Shown: positions 26,531 through 34,372 of the stretch, piece after piece
Numbering within the stretch: position 1 is the first letter of the stretch
Layout of the letters: each line of letters starts with the position of its first letter
Assembly (NCBI RefSeq): GCF_016772275.1
Contig: NZ_CP065425.1
Span: forward strand, 300,001 to 364,000
Source of the DNA: Heyndrickxia vini
GTDB lineage: Bacteria > Bacillota > Bacilli > Bacillales > Bacillaceae_C
Length of the DNA stretch: 64,000 nucleotides
Direction of reading: 5' to 3'
Notes under the pieces: model-generated
The model's database searches: none
Told to the model about the DNA's origin: nothing
What the model saw: only the letters and a program-made list of their open reading frames with translations
Program-made: the position numbers and the translations under genes

Positions 26531-27117
26531 TCTTCATTAACCGGCTGGCCAAGTAATCCATAAAAAAACAAATTACCTAAATCAAGAAGGATGTCCATGT
26601 TATAGTTGGAAAAAAGCTCGGTACGATGTGTGAGTTCACTAAATGTTTGGATATAGATTAATATCGCATCTGTTGACATGTTGGCATTGACGTAGCCTTC
26701 GGTTCGCCCTTGTTCGATTAATTCCATGATTAAAGGAATTGCTTTATTATTTGCAAAATCATCGATAATGTTTTTTAACGAAGGATCACTTATTCCTTTA
26801 AGAAAATCTAAACTTAATGTTTTTGCCGTTTCCTTCTTATCGAATATCATTTTCTCTAACTTTTTAGGGAAAGGGATATCTACTTGAAGTAATTGCTTAT
26901 ATGTTTCTAATTCTTTATCCATATAGTCTGATAATACCTCTTTAAAAAGCTCTTCCTTACTTCCAAAGTAGTTATAAATTGTCACAGGGGAGACATTCGC
27001 TTTCTTGGCTATTTCCGCAATACTCACCTTTTCAATTCCGTAAATCATAAATAATTCTAAAGCCGCTTGTTGTATATACTCTTTCTTCTTTTCTGTTCTG
27101 CGCTTATATCCGTCCAT
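26518..27117 (-). CDS. TetR-family regulator
   Basis: 199 residues with an N-terminal TetR helix-turn-helix: IQQAALELFMIYGIEKVSIAEIAKKANVSPVTIYNYFGSKEELF, here recognised by the motifs VSPVTIYNYFGSKEEL and EIAKKANVS. The C-terminal ligand domain is specific to this protein. ATG 27117 follows AGAGGTGA; an in-frame GTG at 27126 lies inside that site. It diverges from an ABC exporter operon, its likely target. Confidence 0.88.
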   Translation of the reverse strand: MDGYKRRTEKKKEYIQQAALELFMIYGIEKVSIAEIAKKANVSPVTIYNYFGSKEELFKEVLSDYMDKELETYKQLLQVDIPFPKKLEKMIFDKKETAKTLSLDFLKGISDPSLKNIIDDFANNKAIPLIMELIEQGRTEGYVNANMSTDAILIYIQTFSELTHRTELFSNYNMDILLDLGNLFFYGLLGQPVNEERVQ

Positions 27118-27149
27118 TACTTTCACCTCTATTTTTTATGATACTAAAT

Positions 27150-27183
27150 GTTTTGAAATGGAACAATAAATTTTATTCAAAAC
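27150..27183. promoter_or_regulatory. Inverted repeat between the TetR-like gene and the ABC operon
   Basis: GTTTTGAA (27150-27157) and TTCAAAAC (27176-27183) are exact complements spaced by 18 bases, in the divergent intergenic region. It is the best candidate for the TetR-type operator. Confidence 0.4.
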
Positions 27184-27264
27184 TTGTTGATTTTCGGTTT
27201 TTGTTGCTTTATTATGTAATCAATGAATTGTTTTTATACAAAACATATAAAAGAGGCGATGGAA

Positions 27265-28155
27265 ATGGGAATACTAATAAATCATTTAACGAAAGTGTTT
27301 CCTAATGGGAAGGGGATTTTTGACTTAACTTTTGAGGTAAAACCTGGTGAAGTATTTGGTTTTTTAGGACCAAATGGTGCAGGGAAATCTACAACTATTC
27401 GACATCTCATGGGATTTATGAAGCCAAAGTCGGGTTCGACTAAAATTAATGGGTTGGACTGCTGGAGAAATAGTGCTGAAATACAAAAATCAGTCGGTTA
27501 TCTTCCAGGTGAAATCGCCTTTTTAGATAATATTAATGGACTAGAACTTCTTGAATTATTAGCCGGCATGAGAGGGATGAAAGACGTTACAAGGAGAAAT
27601 GAATTAATTGAAAAACTTCAATTCGATGTAAAAACGCCAATTCGTAAAATGTCAAAGGGGATGAAACAAAAAGTAGGAATTGTGGCGGCATTTATGCACG
27701 ATCCTGACATTTTGATTTTAGACGAACCAACATCAGGTCTAGATCCACTGATGCAGAGCTTATTTGTTGAATTAGTATTAGAGGAAAAAGCAAAAGGAAA
27801 AACGATATTAATGTCATCCCATATGTTTCAAGAAATTGACCGAACTTGTGACCGAGTGGGGATTATAAAAGATGGAAGATTAGTTGCTGTCGAGGATGCT
27901 CAAAGTATGCAGGCAAAGCAACGTAAATTATTTGATATTGTCGTAGAAACGAAAAATGATATAGAGGCTTTCAAACACTCTGATATCGAGATTATAAGTA
28001 TTGAAGGTCTTCGTTTAAGAGTGGCAATTCAAGGGGATTATAACCGGTTCATCCATGTATTGTCCCAATGCAAAATTAATCATTTAGATGTTCACTCTCA
28101 ATCTTTGGAGGAAATATTCATGCACTACTATGATAAGGAGGAATCACTTTCATGA
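27265..28155 (+). CDS. ABC transporter ATP-binding protein (exporter type)
   Basis: About 296 residues. Walker A GPNGAGKST, a signature in the variant form MSKGMKQKVGIVAAF, Walker B DILILDEPTSGLDP and the switch His in MSSHMFQEID are present. The C-terminal domain of about 80 residues is typical of ABC-2 exporter ATPases. The start is taken as ATG 27265, eight bases after AAGAGG; ATG 27259 and an upstream ATG at 27223 are less well placed. It overlaps the permease gene by four bases (ATGA). Probably controlled by the divergent TetR protein. Confidence 0.88.
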   Translation: MGILINHLTKVFPNGKGIFDLTFEVKPGEVFGFLGPNGAGKSTTIRHLMGFMKPKSGSTKINGLDCWRNSAEIQKSVGYLPGEIAFLDNINGLELLELLAGMRGMKDVTRRNELIEKLQFDVKTPIRKMSKGMKQKVGIVAAFMHDPDILILDEPTSGLDPLMQSLFVELVLEEKAKGKTILMSSHMFQEIDRTCDRVGIIKDGRLVAVEDAQSMQAKQRKLFDIVVETKNDIEAFKHSDIEIISIEGLRLRVAIQGDYNRFIHVLSQCKINHLDVHSQSLEEIFMHYYDKEESLS

Positions 28156-28961
28156 GTGCTGCACTGTTTAAAACGATGTTGAAGATGAATGGAAAGAGCA
28201 TTTCTAGTTATGCATTTGGAGCAGCCTTTTATATGCTTCTTATTATTTGGATTTATCCTTCAATTGCAAAGTCGGACGCACTTGAGCAGCTTTTTAAAGA
28301 GATGCCGCAAAATTATTTAAGTGCTTTTGGATTTGATGGTGGAATGATCAATGATCTTAGTGGATTTCTTGCAGCTGAGTATTATGGTCTACTGTATTTA
28401 ATCATTTTAATGATATTTAGTGTGGTTACGGCTACACAACTTATTGCTAGATTAGTAGATCGGGGTTCAATGGCTTATTTGCTGTCTACCCCTGCGTCTA
28501 GAGTAAGAATTGCTATTACGCAAAGTACGATATTGGTATTGGGTTTATTGGTTATTACGATATTTTCCATCCTTCCTGTCTTTATTGGTACGAAATGGAT
28601 TATTGAAGATGCGAATATAAATAGTTGGAGATTTATAGAAATGAATATTGTTGGATTCCTCTTGTTTTTTGTAATTAGCGGCTATTCATTTTTATTTTCT
28701 TGTATGTTTAATGATGAAAAGAAAGCGTTAGCTGTTTCGGGTGGATTATCTATTATTTTTTTCGCAATCAATCTTGTAGCGAAAATGAGTACAGATTTTG
28801 AGTGGCTTAAGCATGTGACAATATTTTCTGCTTTCCAACCAACAGAAATTGCCAAAGGATCCGTAGATATTTTACCTGTTTCCCTTGCTTTAGGCGGCGC
28901 AGGCATCGTGTTATATGTTCTGGCAGTCATTATATTTAAAAAAAGGGATCTGCCTCTATAA
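28152..28961 (+). CDS. ABC-2 type permease of the TetR-linked exporter
   Basis: 269 residues with six hydrophobic segments. The long extracellular region after helix 1 (QLFKEMPQNYLSAFGFDGG) and the second-helix motif AEYYGLLYLIILMIFSV match single-domain ABC-2 permeases of the YhaQ/BcrB sort. Together with the ATPase it would form a homodimeric exporter, perhaps for an antimicrobial or lipid. The substrate is unknown. Confidence 0.85.
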   Translation: MSAALFKTMLKMNGKSISSYAFGAAFYMLLIIWIYPSIAKSDALEQLFKEMPQNYLSAFGFDGGMINDLSGFLAAEYYGLLYLIILMIFSVVTATQLIARLVDRGSMAYLLSTPASRVRIAITQSTILVLGLLVITIFSILPVFIGTKWIIEDANINSWRFIEMNIVGFLLFFVISGYSFLFSCMFNDEKKALAVSGGLSIIFFAINLVAKMSTDFEWLKHVTIFSAFQPTEIAKGSVDILPVSLALGGAGIVLYVLAVIIFKKRDLPL

Positions 28962-28972
28962 TCATTGGAACC

Positions 28973-29000
28973 GACCTGTTCATATGAATGGGTCCTTTTT
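28973..29000 (+). terminator. Terminator of the TetR-linked ABC operon
   Basis: GACCTGTTCA and TGAATGGGTC form a 10-bp stem with two G-U pairs and a two-base centre (28973-28994), then T5. Confidence 0.82.
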
Positions 29001-29040
29001 AATATAAATTTTGGCTCTTTACATAATGATAGTTGTTTTT

Positions 29041-29131
29041 AGGAACATAGACCGTTACTTTCCGCTACAGGAACCTGCTTTCCGCCCGCCCCGCGGAAAG
29101 CGAGCACCCTGGAGCGGAAATCACCATCTTA
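29041..29131. repeat. GC-rich hairpin repeat, copy 1 (short, reverse orientation)
   Basis: TTTCCGCTACAGGAACCTGC and the following TTTCCGC form the left arm; GCGGAAAGCGAGCACCCTGG and AGCGGAAA form the right arm, around CCGCCCC. It matches, in reverse orientation, the right end of copies at 45196 and 61794 (GCGGAAAGCAAGTGCCTGTA, GCGGAAAGGAACGG) but lacks their middle part. It is non-coding; an open frame from 29011 across it is spurious. Confidence 0.82.
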
Positions 29132-29244
29132 TTCATACTGAAAGCAACAAGTTTGCGAGGAATAGCCTAAATTTTAAAGGAATTTACTACGTCGCTAGCG
29201 AAAAGGAATACATACAAAATAACAAAGCAGGGATGGGGATGTAA

Positions 29245-29685
29245 ATGAGTACGATAGTTAATCAATTAACAGGCTGGATTGATTATTTGAAAAATATTAA
29301 AGCAGAACAACATGAGGAGTTTTTCAAACCAATTGCTGAAGGGAAATGGTCCAAAGCAGCAATTATTGCCCATATCTTCTACTGGGATCGCTTCTTTTAT
29401 GAAAAAAGACTGCCTGCAATGTTAGAGGGTGGAACGTTGCCTAGTATTGACGCAAGCTATGTTGAGGAAATGAATAATGAAGCCGATGAATATGCTCATT
29501 CGGGAATTCAGCTGTCCGACCTAATCAATAAAGCTATTAAACAAAGAGAGATACTTGTAGATTCATTAAAGGATCAGGATTTGTCACAGACCTTTATCAT
29601 AAATGGAAATAAATATACTCTTGAATCTTATGTGAAAGGTGAAGTAGAACATGACCTACATCATTTAAAACAACTAAAAGGATAA
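29245..29685 (+). CDS. DinB-like four-helix protein
   Basis: 146 residues, predicted all-helical. His residues in IIAHIFYWDRFFYEK (about 43) and in EVEHDLHHLKQLKG (about 136 and 140) occupy the three metal-ligand positions of the DinB/YfiT fold. Many such proteins bind zinc or nickel and some are thiol-S-transferases using bacillithiol; the role here is unknown. The gene stands alone behind GGGATGGGG. A second DinB-like gene lies at 39111. Confidence 0.8.
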   Translation: MSTIVNQLTGWIDYLKNIKAEQHEEFFKPIAEGKWSKAAIIAHIFYWDRFFYEKRLPAMLEGGTLPSIDASYVEEMNNEADEYAHSGIQLSDLINKAIKQREILVDSLKDQDLSQTFIINGNKYTLESYVKGEVEHDLHHLKQLKG

Positions 29686-29711
29686 AAAAGAGGAGCATGT
29701 ATGGCTCCTCT
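29684..29711 (-). terminator. Terminator of the cidAB operon
   Basis: AGAGGAGC (29689-29696) and GCTCCTCT (29704-29711) pair, and the minus strand continues into T6 complementary to 29684-29689. Confidence 0.88.
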
Positions 29712-30390
29712 AATGTAATAAATGCTGATAAATCCATGGGGAAAGACAAAATGACATAATTGCAGCTAATACCATACAAACGCTGGAGACAGCCCCAGTG
29801 GCATGGCTTAATTCTAATGCCTTTGATGTCCCGGCACCGTGTGAACTCGTACCTAGCAAAACCCCTCGTGCTATTTCACTTTTGAATCGAAAGAGGCGAA
29901 TCATCCACGGTCCTAGAATCATTCCAATAATCCCGGTAATAATTACAAATACAGCAGTAATGGTGGGGATACCACCAATTTTTGTTGAAACACCCATAGC
30001 AATCGGTGTTGTAATTGAATAAGGAATAATGCTTATTGACAATGTTTTATTTAAATGGATTATGCCTGAAATTGTATACGACGCAAGAATGGACATAATC
30101 GAACCGAAAAATACACTAAATAGAATTTCACTCAAATATTTTTTTAAAATCGGATAAAAACGATAGAGTGGAATCGCTAATGCCACGGTTGCTGGTTGTA
30201 ATAATTTCGTTAACCAAACGGCTCCGTGATTGTATGAATCATATGTTATATGGAAGAATACGAGCATTAATATAATCAAAAATGGGGCTACTAAAAGTGG
30301 TGAACAGTATATTTTTTTAGTTTTACTGTATCCCCATTTTGCTAGCCAATAAATACTAACGGTGAGAAGTATATACATAAGTGTCAACAT
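29710..30390 (-). CDS. cidB: LrgB/CidB-family membrane protein
   Basis: 226 residues with about six membrane helices and the LrgB stretches PATVALAIPLYR, KTLSISIIPYSITTPIAMGVS, GTSSHGAGTSKALE and GAVSSVCMVLAA. The family works with LrgA/CidA proteins. In B. subtilis related pairs act in pyruvate transport or in acetate-linked cell death. The gene overlaps cidA by 35 bp, implying tight coupling; an internal ATG at 30378 would reduce this. Symbol by analogy with ywbG/cidB. Confidence 0.85.
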   Translation of the reverse strand: MLTLMYILLTVSIYWLAKWGYSKTKKIYCSPLLVAPFLIILMLVFFHITYDSYNHGAVWLTKLLQPATVALAIPLYRFYPILKKYLSEILFSVFFGSIMSILASYTISGIIHLNKTLSISIIPYSITTPIAMGVSTKIGGIPTITAVFVIITGIIGMILGPWMIRLFRFKSEIARGVLLGTSSHGAGTSKALELSHATGAVSSVCMVLAAIMSFCLSPWIYQHLLH

Positions 30391-30760
30391 GCTGAGTCTT
30401 TTTCTCCTTTCTTCGCGCCATTTTTTCTGCTAAAAAGCCGGAACATACCATGACAATCGTTGAACTAATAACAATGACAGCGAAAATTTTAAACCCATTT
30501 TCCATTAATAATTGTTTATATTGAAGGATGCCTACGGCTGAAGGAATGAAGAATAACAATAATTCCGCCACTAACCAATTTCCCCCGACTTCAATCCACT
30601 TCAACTTTATTACCTTTGTCTGTAATAAAATAAATAAAATAACCAATCCTAAAATACTGCCTGGAATGCTAAGATGCAGAAGTACGGAGAATTCTCCCAT
30701 TAGATACGTAAAAACGGTTAGTATGATGATTTGAATGCATCCAATTAATAATTTTTTCAT
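30356..30760 (-). CDS. cidA: LrgA/CidA-family holin-like protein
   Basis: 134 residues with four membrane helices and the CidA/LrgA core: SIPGSILGLVILFILLQ, VGGNWLVAELLLFFIPSAVG and a basic C-terminus. CidA/LrgA proteins resemble phage holins and act with the LrgB partner encoded next. The operon diverges from a LysR-type gene, the same arrangement as ywbHG-ywbI of B. subtilis. Confidence 0.87.
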   Translation of the reverse strand: MKKLLIGCIQIIILTVFTYLMGEFSVLLHLSIPGSILGLVILFILLQTKVIKLKWIEVGGNWLVAELLLFFIPSAVGILQYKQLLMENGFKIFAVIVISSTIVMVCSGFLAEKMARRKEKKTQHVDTYVYTSHR

Positions 30761-30880
30761 TTGTTTCTCCTCTTTTATGAAAAAAATTTCTATCTAAAGT
30801 GTACAGTGCATTTTTATATAGGTAAAATGAATATAAAGAATGATAGTCATTCTAAATAGTTATAAGAGGGTGCGGATGTA

Positions 30881-31771
30881 TTGGATGTTCAGCATTTAAA
30901 ATATTTTGTAGCAGTTGCTAAGGAAGGTAATTTCACAAAAGCAGCACAAAAGCTCTACGTTTCACAACCGACGATTAGTAAAATGGTGAAAAGTATTGAA
31001 GAAGAGCTCGGTGTTGTCCTTTTTGACCGTACAGGTAAACAGGCAAAACTAACGGACGCGGGGGAAGTTATTCTCGTTCAAGCACAAAATATTATTCGTT
31101 CATTCGAAAATCTTTCTTCAGAATTAGATGATTTAATGCAGTTAAAAAAGGGAAATATTCATATAGGATTACCGCCAATGGTTGGTTCTCGCTTTTTTCC
31201 TAAGGTTATTCAGGAATTTCACAAAAAGTATCCGCATATTACCGTGCAGCTTGTTGAGGATGGAGCAAAAAGAGTGGAAAGAGACGTTGGGAATGGTACG
31301 CTTGATTTAGGGGTTGTTGTTTTGCCGGTCAGTGAAGAAATCTTTCATACGTTTTCTTTTGTGAATGAAAATCTCATGCTACTTACTCACCCAGATCACC
31401 CTTTAAGTAAAAACAAATCAGTTTCACTTTCTGAATTGGAGCATGAGTCATTTATCTTGTTTGAAAAGGATTTTGCCCTACACGATCGGATCATTCGAGA
31501 ATGCGTTCGTTCTGGTTTCCAGCCGAATATCATTTATGAAAGTTCACAGTGGGATTTTATTAGTGAAATGGTTATTGCCAATCTTGGGGTTGCTCTCCTG
31601 CCAGAAACGATTTGTAGACAAATAAATCAGAAACAAGTGTCGATTATTCCTCTTACCAATCCAGCTATCCCATGGAATCTAGGAATTATTTGGAGGAAAG
31701 ACCGCTACCTATCCTTTGCAGCAAGAGAATGGATTCGATGTACCCAAATGTTTATGGAACAAAATAGATAA
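30881..31771 (+). CDS. cidR: LysR-type regulator (CidR-like)
   Basis: 296 residues with the LysR N-terminal helix-turn-helix: LKYFVAVAKEGNFTKAAQ, KLYVSQPTISKMVKSIEEEL, then GVVLFDRTGK. The C-terminal substrate domain starts near 90. It diverges from cidAB, as B. subtilis YwbI does from ywbHG, where the protein activates the pair in response to overflow metabolism. The TTG start 30881 follows AAGAGGGTGCGG. Confidence 0.87.
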   Translation: MDVQHLKYFVAVAKEGNFTKAAQKLYVSQPTISKMVKSIEEELGVVLFDRTGKQAKLTDAGEVILVQAQNIIRSFENLSSELDDLMQLKKGNIHIGLPPMVGSRFFPKVIQEFHKKYPHITVQLVEDGAKRVERDVGNGTLDLGVVVLPVSEEIFHTFSFVNENLMLLTHPDHPLSKNKSVSLSELEHESFILFEKDFALHDRIIRECVRSGFQPNIIYESSQWDFISEMVIANLGVALLPETICRQINQKQVSIIPLTNPAIPWNLGIIWRKDRYLSFAAREWIRCTQMFMEQNR

Positions 31772-31816
31772 GAAGTTTGTAATGATAGAAACATACGTAG
31801 AAAGGAGATATTTTAA

Positions 31817-32239
31817 ATGAAAAAAGATATGCAGCAATTTGATGAAGAAAAATTAACTAGTGAAATGCAGCGTTCGAGTAAGCATTATTCAGATGATAAA
31901 TTTTGGGACAAGCTCAAAAAGTATGGTAAAAAGGCCGGAGGGGTAGTCGTCTATGCCGTTCTCTTATTGTACTACACATTACAAAAACCGACCGTTCCTA
32001 AGAAAACGAAGGTGTTTATTATCGGTGCATTAGGTTACTTTATTCTTCCAACCGATTTAATTCCCGATTTTCTGCCGGGAATTGGCTATGTAGACGATTT
32101 AGGTGCACTTGGCGCTGCAGTTTTCCAAATAGCTGCACATATAGATAAAGAAGTTAAGGCTAAAGCGAAAGATAAAGTGGTTCAATGGTTTGGTGATGAA
32201 GTTAACACGACGGTTATCGATGAAAAATTAGGACATTAA
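31817..32239 (+). CDS. YkvA-family protein (DUF1232)
   Basis: 140 residues. The DUF1232 core is clear: VFIIGALGYFILPTDLIPDF, then GIGYVDDLGALGAAV. It has one or two membrane helices, with charged ends. The function is unknown. AAAGGAG precedes the ATG. Its transcription terminator has been split by an insertion sequence (see 32260-33719). Confidence 0.85.
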   Translation: MKKDMQQFDEEKLTSEMQRSSKHYSDDKFWDKLKKYGKKAGGVVVYAVLLLYYTLQKPTVPKKTKVFIIGALGYFILPTDLIPDFLPGIGYVDDLGALGAAVFQIAAHIDKEVKAKAKDKVVQWFGDEVNTTVIDEKLGH

Positions 32240-32259
32240 AAACGATGGATGTATTAAAA
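32240..32259 (+). terminator. Left half of a terminator interrupted by the IS element
   Basis: AAACGATGGATGTA at 32240-32253 pairs with TATATTCATCGTTT at 33723-33736, fourteen pairs of which two are G-U. T13 follows at 33734-33746. Without the IS, the loop would be nine bases and the structure a strong terminator for the YkvA-family gene. The IS occupies the loop. Confidence 0.8.
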
Positions 32260-33719
32260 TGGTACCTGTAGGTAGGACACTCGAAAAAAAGAGTGTTCAA
32301 CCTGCAGGTATTTTTTATATACTTGAATTTCAGAATATGGGGATTAGAGGACAACATGAGTAAAATAACTTTTTCATCTAAAGAGATAAACACACTTCAG
32401 AAAAATCCAAATGTAAAGCGTGTCAGCGAAAAGTCTATTACCTATACAGACGAATTTAAAAATAGATTTATCGATGAATATCAAGCCGGCAAACTCCCTC
32501 GCCAGATCTTTGAGGAGAATGGCTTTGCTGCGGAGGTTATTGGCATAAAACGAATTGAACAATCAGCCTGTAGGTGGAAAAAAGCCTATGAAAAGAATGG
32601 CTTGATCGGGCTTACAGATTCAAGAAAAACAGCCTCCGGCAGACCTTTAAAACGGGAGCTAACACCGTCCGAAGTAATTGAGAGGCAAAGAGCCAGAATC
32701 GAGCTATTGGAAGGACAGGTAGAGCTGTTAAAAAAGCTAGAAACGACCGAAAGGAGGCTGCTAAACACAAACGAAAATCTAAATCCGAATAAGGCGTACC
32801 AATTGATCCGGGAAACTATTGAACAAAATGGTTTTAAGGGGATGACTGGGTATTTTTGTGATCTCCTGGGGGTATCCCGTTCGGGATATTACAGTTATCT
32901 GAAGGCATCCCCCATACGAGAAGCGAGAGAAAAACTTGACCTCGAAGCGAAAGAAATTATCTTAAAGGCCTTTGACCGTCGTGGATATAAGAAGGGGTCT
33001 CGCTCCATAAAAATGATTTTGGAGAATGATTTTAACATTGTCTTTAGCCGAAAAAAGATACAGAGAATCATGAGAAAATATGGAATCGTCTGCCCTCATA
33101 GAAGACCTAATCTTTATAAAAAAATTGCAAAAGCAACAATGGAGCATCAGGTTGTCCCGAATAAATTAAACAGGAAATTCAAGCAAGGAGTACCGGGAAA
33201 AGTTTTACTTACGGATATCACCTATTTGCCATATAGCGGTAAGTGTATGGCTTATTTGTCGACAGTAAAAGACGCTTCCACCAACGAAATCCTTGCTTAC
33301 CATGTATCTGATCGAATCACACTAGACATCGCAACTCAGACGATCCATAAATTGATGACCAATAAGAAAGTTAAACTCTATGAAGATGCCTTTATCCACT
33401 CGGACCAAGGGAGCCATTACACAAGCCCGCGATACCAAAAGCTATTAAAGAAATACGGCCTAGGCCAATCCATGTCACGGAGAGGTAATTGTTGGGATAA
33501 TGCCCCTCAGGAATCATTCTTTGGACATCATAAGGATGAGGTAGATTATAAATCGGCTAGAACATTGAAGGAATTGAAGTCAAAAATAAATCATTATATG
33601 GTTTACTATAACAATTACCGCTATCAATGGAATTTAAAGAAGATGACCCCCATTCAATACAGGAATCATCTTCTAACTGCTTAAACTCTTTTTTTATAGT
33701 GTCCTTGACATAGGTGCCA
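32260..33719 (+). mobile_element. IS3-family insertion sequence, 1460 bp
   Basis: The ends are imperfect inverted repeats. The left end reads TGGTACCTGTAGGTAGGACA then CTCGAAAAAAAGAG; the right end in reverse complement reads TGGCACCTATGTCAAGGACA then CTATAAAAAAAGAG. One gene encodes the transposase. No direct target duplication is visible: the flanks are TTAAAA and GTTTAT, the two sides of a palindromic target loop. The left end also contains a small hairpin (GGACACTC with GAGTGTTC) that may block read-through into the transposase. Confidence 0.9.
32356..33684 (+). CDS. IS3-family transposase, single uninterrupted frame
   Basis: 442 residues. Residues about 30-130 are an OrfA-like helix-turn-helix and leucine-rich coil (IELLEGQVELLKKLE). 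Residues about 140-440 are OrfB with an HTH_21 region and an rve integrase core. The catalytic triad is Asp287 (LLTDITYLPY), Asp350 (IHSDQGSHYTS) and Glu386 (CWDNAPQESFFGHHKDE), a DD(35)E spacing. Unlike most IS3 members, OrfA and OrfB share one frame. A slippery A6G at 32730-32736 remains; a -1 shift there would add 18 residues and stop. The gene looks intact. ATG 32356 follows TTAGAGGACAAC. Confidence 0.93.
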   Translation: MSKITFSSKEINTLQKNPNVKRVSEKSITYTDEFKNRFIDEYQAGKLPRQIFEENGFAAEVIGIKRIEQSACRWKKAYEKNGLIGLTDSRKTASGRPLKRELTPSEVIERQRARIELLEGQVELLKKLETTERRLLNTNENLNPNKAYQLIRETIEQNGFKGMTGYFCDLLGVSRSGYYSYLKASPIREAREKLDLEAKEIILKAFDRRGYKKGSRSIKMILENDFNIVFSRKKIQRIMRKYGIVCPHRRPNLYKKIAKATMEHQVVPNKLNRKFKQGVPGKVLLTDITYLPYSGKCMAYLSTVKDASTNEILAYHVSDRITLDIATQTIHKLMTNKKVKLYEDAFIHSDQGSHYTSPRYQKLLKKYGLGQSMSRRGNCWDNAPQESFFGHHKDEVDYKSARTLKELKSKINHYMVYYNNYRYQWNLKKMTPIQYRNHLLTA

Positions 33720-34030
33720 GTTTATATTCATCGTTTTTTTTTTTTTGTTTCCGGGGTAAGTAGTCCAGCTAATTGAGTCTTATAATATTCAGTAATAAGA
33801 GTTTTGACAGCGTATCCATAAAACTCACTATGTCTAACCTTCTTACTTACTTATTACCTATTTTGGGTAAGTGAGTAGTCTGGTTAGCTTATAAAAGAAT
33901 CAATGAATAAAAATATTTGCTATTACTACCCGTAACTACGAAAACATTTTTTTGACTCCTAATTTACTAAAATCCAAGCATAATTATACATTTTTATTGA
34001 ATGATTTGCGCAATGCTATTGATAAAAATA
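33720..34030. other. AT-rich flank of the IS, no gene recognised
   Basis: It begins with the right half of the split terminator and a T13 run (33734-33746). An imperfect hairpin follows near 33845-33885 (CTTACTTA against TAAGTGAG). A 44-codon stretch without stops is open on the minus strand at 33720-33850 but has no start or ribosome site and is not convincing. Nothing else is recognised. Confidence 0.6.
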
Positions 34031-34082
34031 GGAATCCCTTTGGATTAAAATCTCTTTTAGGAAAAAGGGTGGATTTTTTTTT
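34031..34082 (+). terminator. Terminator-like hairpin upstream of the peptide gene
   Basis: AATCCCTTT (34033-34041) can pair with AAAGGGTGGATT (34064-34075) with one bulge, followed by a T9 run. The first AATCC can instead pair with GGATT at 34042-34046, so two alternative structures exist. It insulates the island from upstream reading or acts as an attenuator. Confidence 0.6.
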
Positions 34083-34097
34083 AGTGCTATAGTAATA

Positions 34098-34125
34098 TTT
34101 ACAATCTTCAGGAAATTATTATACC
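34098..34125 (+). promoter_or_regulatory. Candidate promoter of the peptide/PP-loop island
   Basis: TTTACA (34098-34103) and TATACC (34120-34125) are separated by 16 bases, about 50 bp before the peptide start and just after a terminator-like hairpin. Both boxes deviate from consensus. Confidence 0.4.
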
Positions 34126-34176
34126 ATAAAAGTGGGGTTTAACCCTTATTTTAACATTTTTAAAGGAGGGATTTGG

Positions 34177-34365
34177 ATGGGACAATCAGCAGTACTTAAG
34201 ATTAAAGACTTTTCCGACACAAACTCCGTTATACAACCAATCTTAATGGTATCAGAAGAGAGAGAAGCACTAAGGTTATCTGAAGTTGTCGAAATGTTTG
34301 AACAAAGATTCCAACATGAGAAACATTGCTGTAATTCATCTTCTGAACCTATAGAACATCTTTAG
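34177..34365 (+). CDS. 62-residue peptide, possible precursor of a modified peptide
   Basis: The ATG at 34177 is preceded by an excellent ribosome site (AAAGGAGGG, seven bases away). The product is hydrophilic with no signal peptide: an N-terminal part (MGQSAVLKIKDFSDTNS), a central charged helix-like part (VSEEREALRLSEVVEMFEQ) and a short tail HCCNSSSEPIEHL with two adjacent cysteines and three serines. No family is recognised. The gene heads the island and is followed by a strong hairpin, then the beta-grasp/PP-loop enzyme gene. A leader-plus-core layout of a ribosomally made, modified peptide would fit, but a small carrier or regulatory protein is also possible. Confidence 0.6.
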   Translation: MGQSAVLKIKDFSDTNSVIQPILMVSEEREALRLSEVVEMFEQRFQHEKHCCNSSSEPIEHL

Positions 34366-34372
34366 CATGAAT

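Noticed and set aside
29011-29244. 77-codon frame before the DinB-like gene
   Set aside because: Most of it is the GC-rich hairpin repeat; no ribosome site and unusual composition.
33720-33850. Possible gene remnant on the minus strand beside the IS (44 open codons, with HSEFYGYAVKTLITEYY)
   Set aside because: No start, no ribosome site and no recognised family; the A13 tract is better explained as the terminator T-run on the plus strand. A remnant cannot be excluded.
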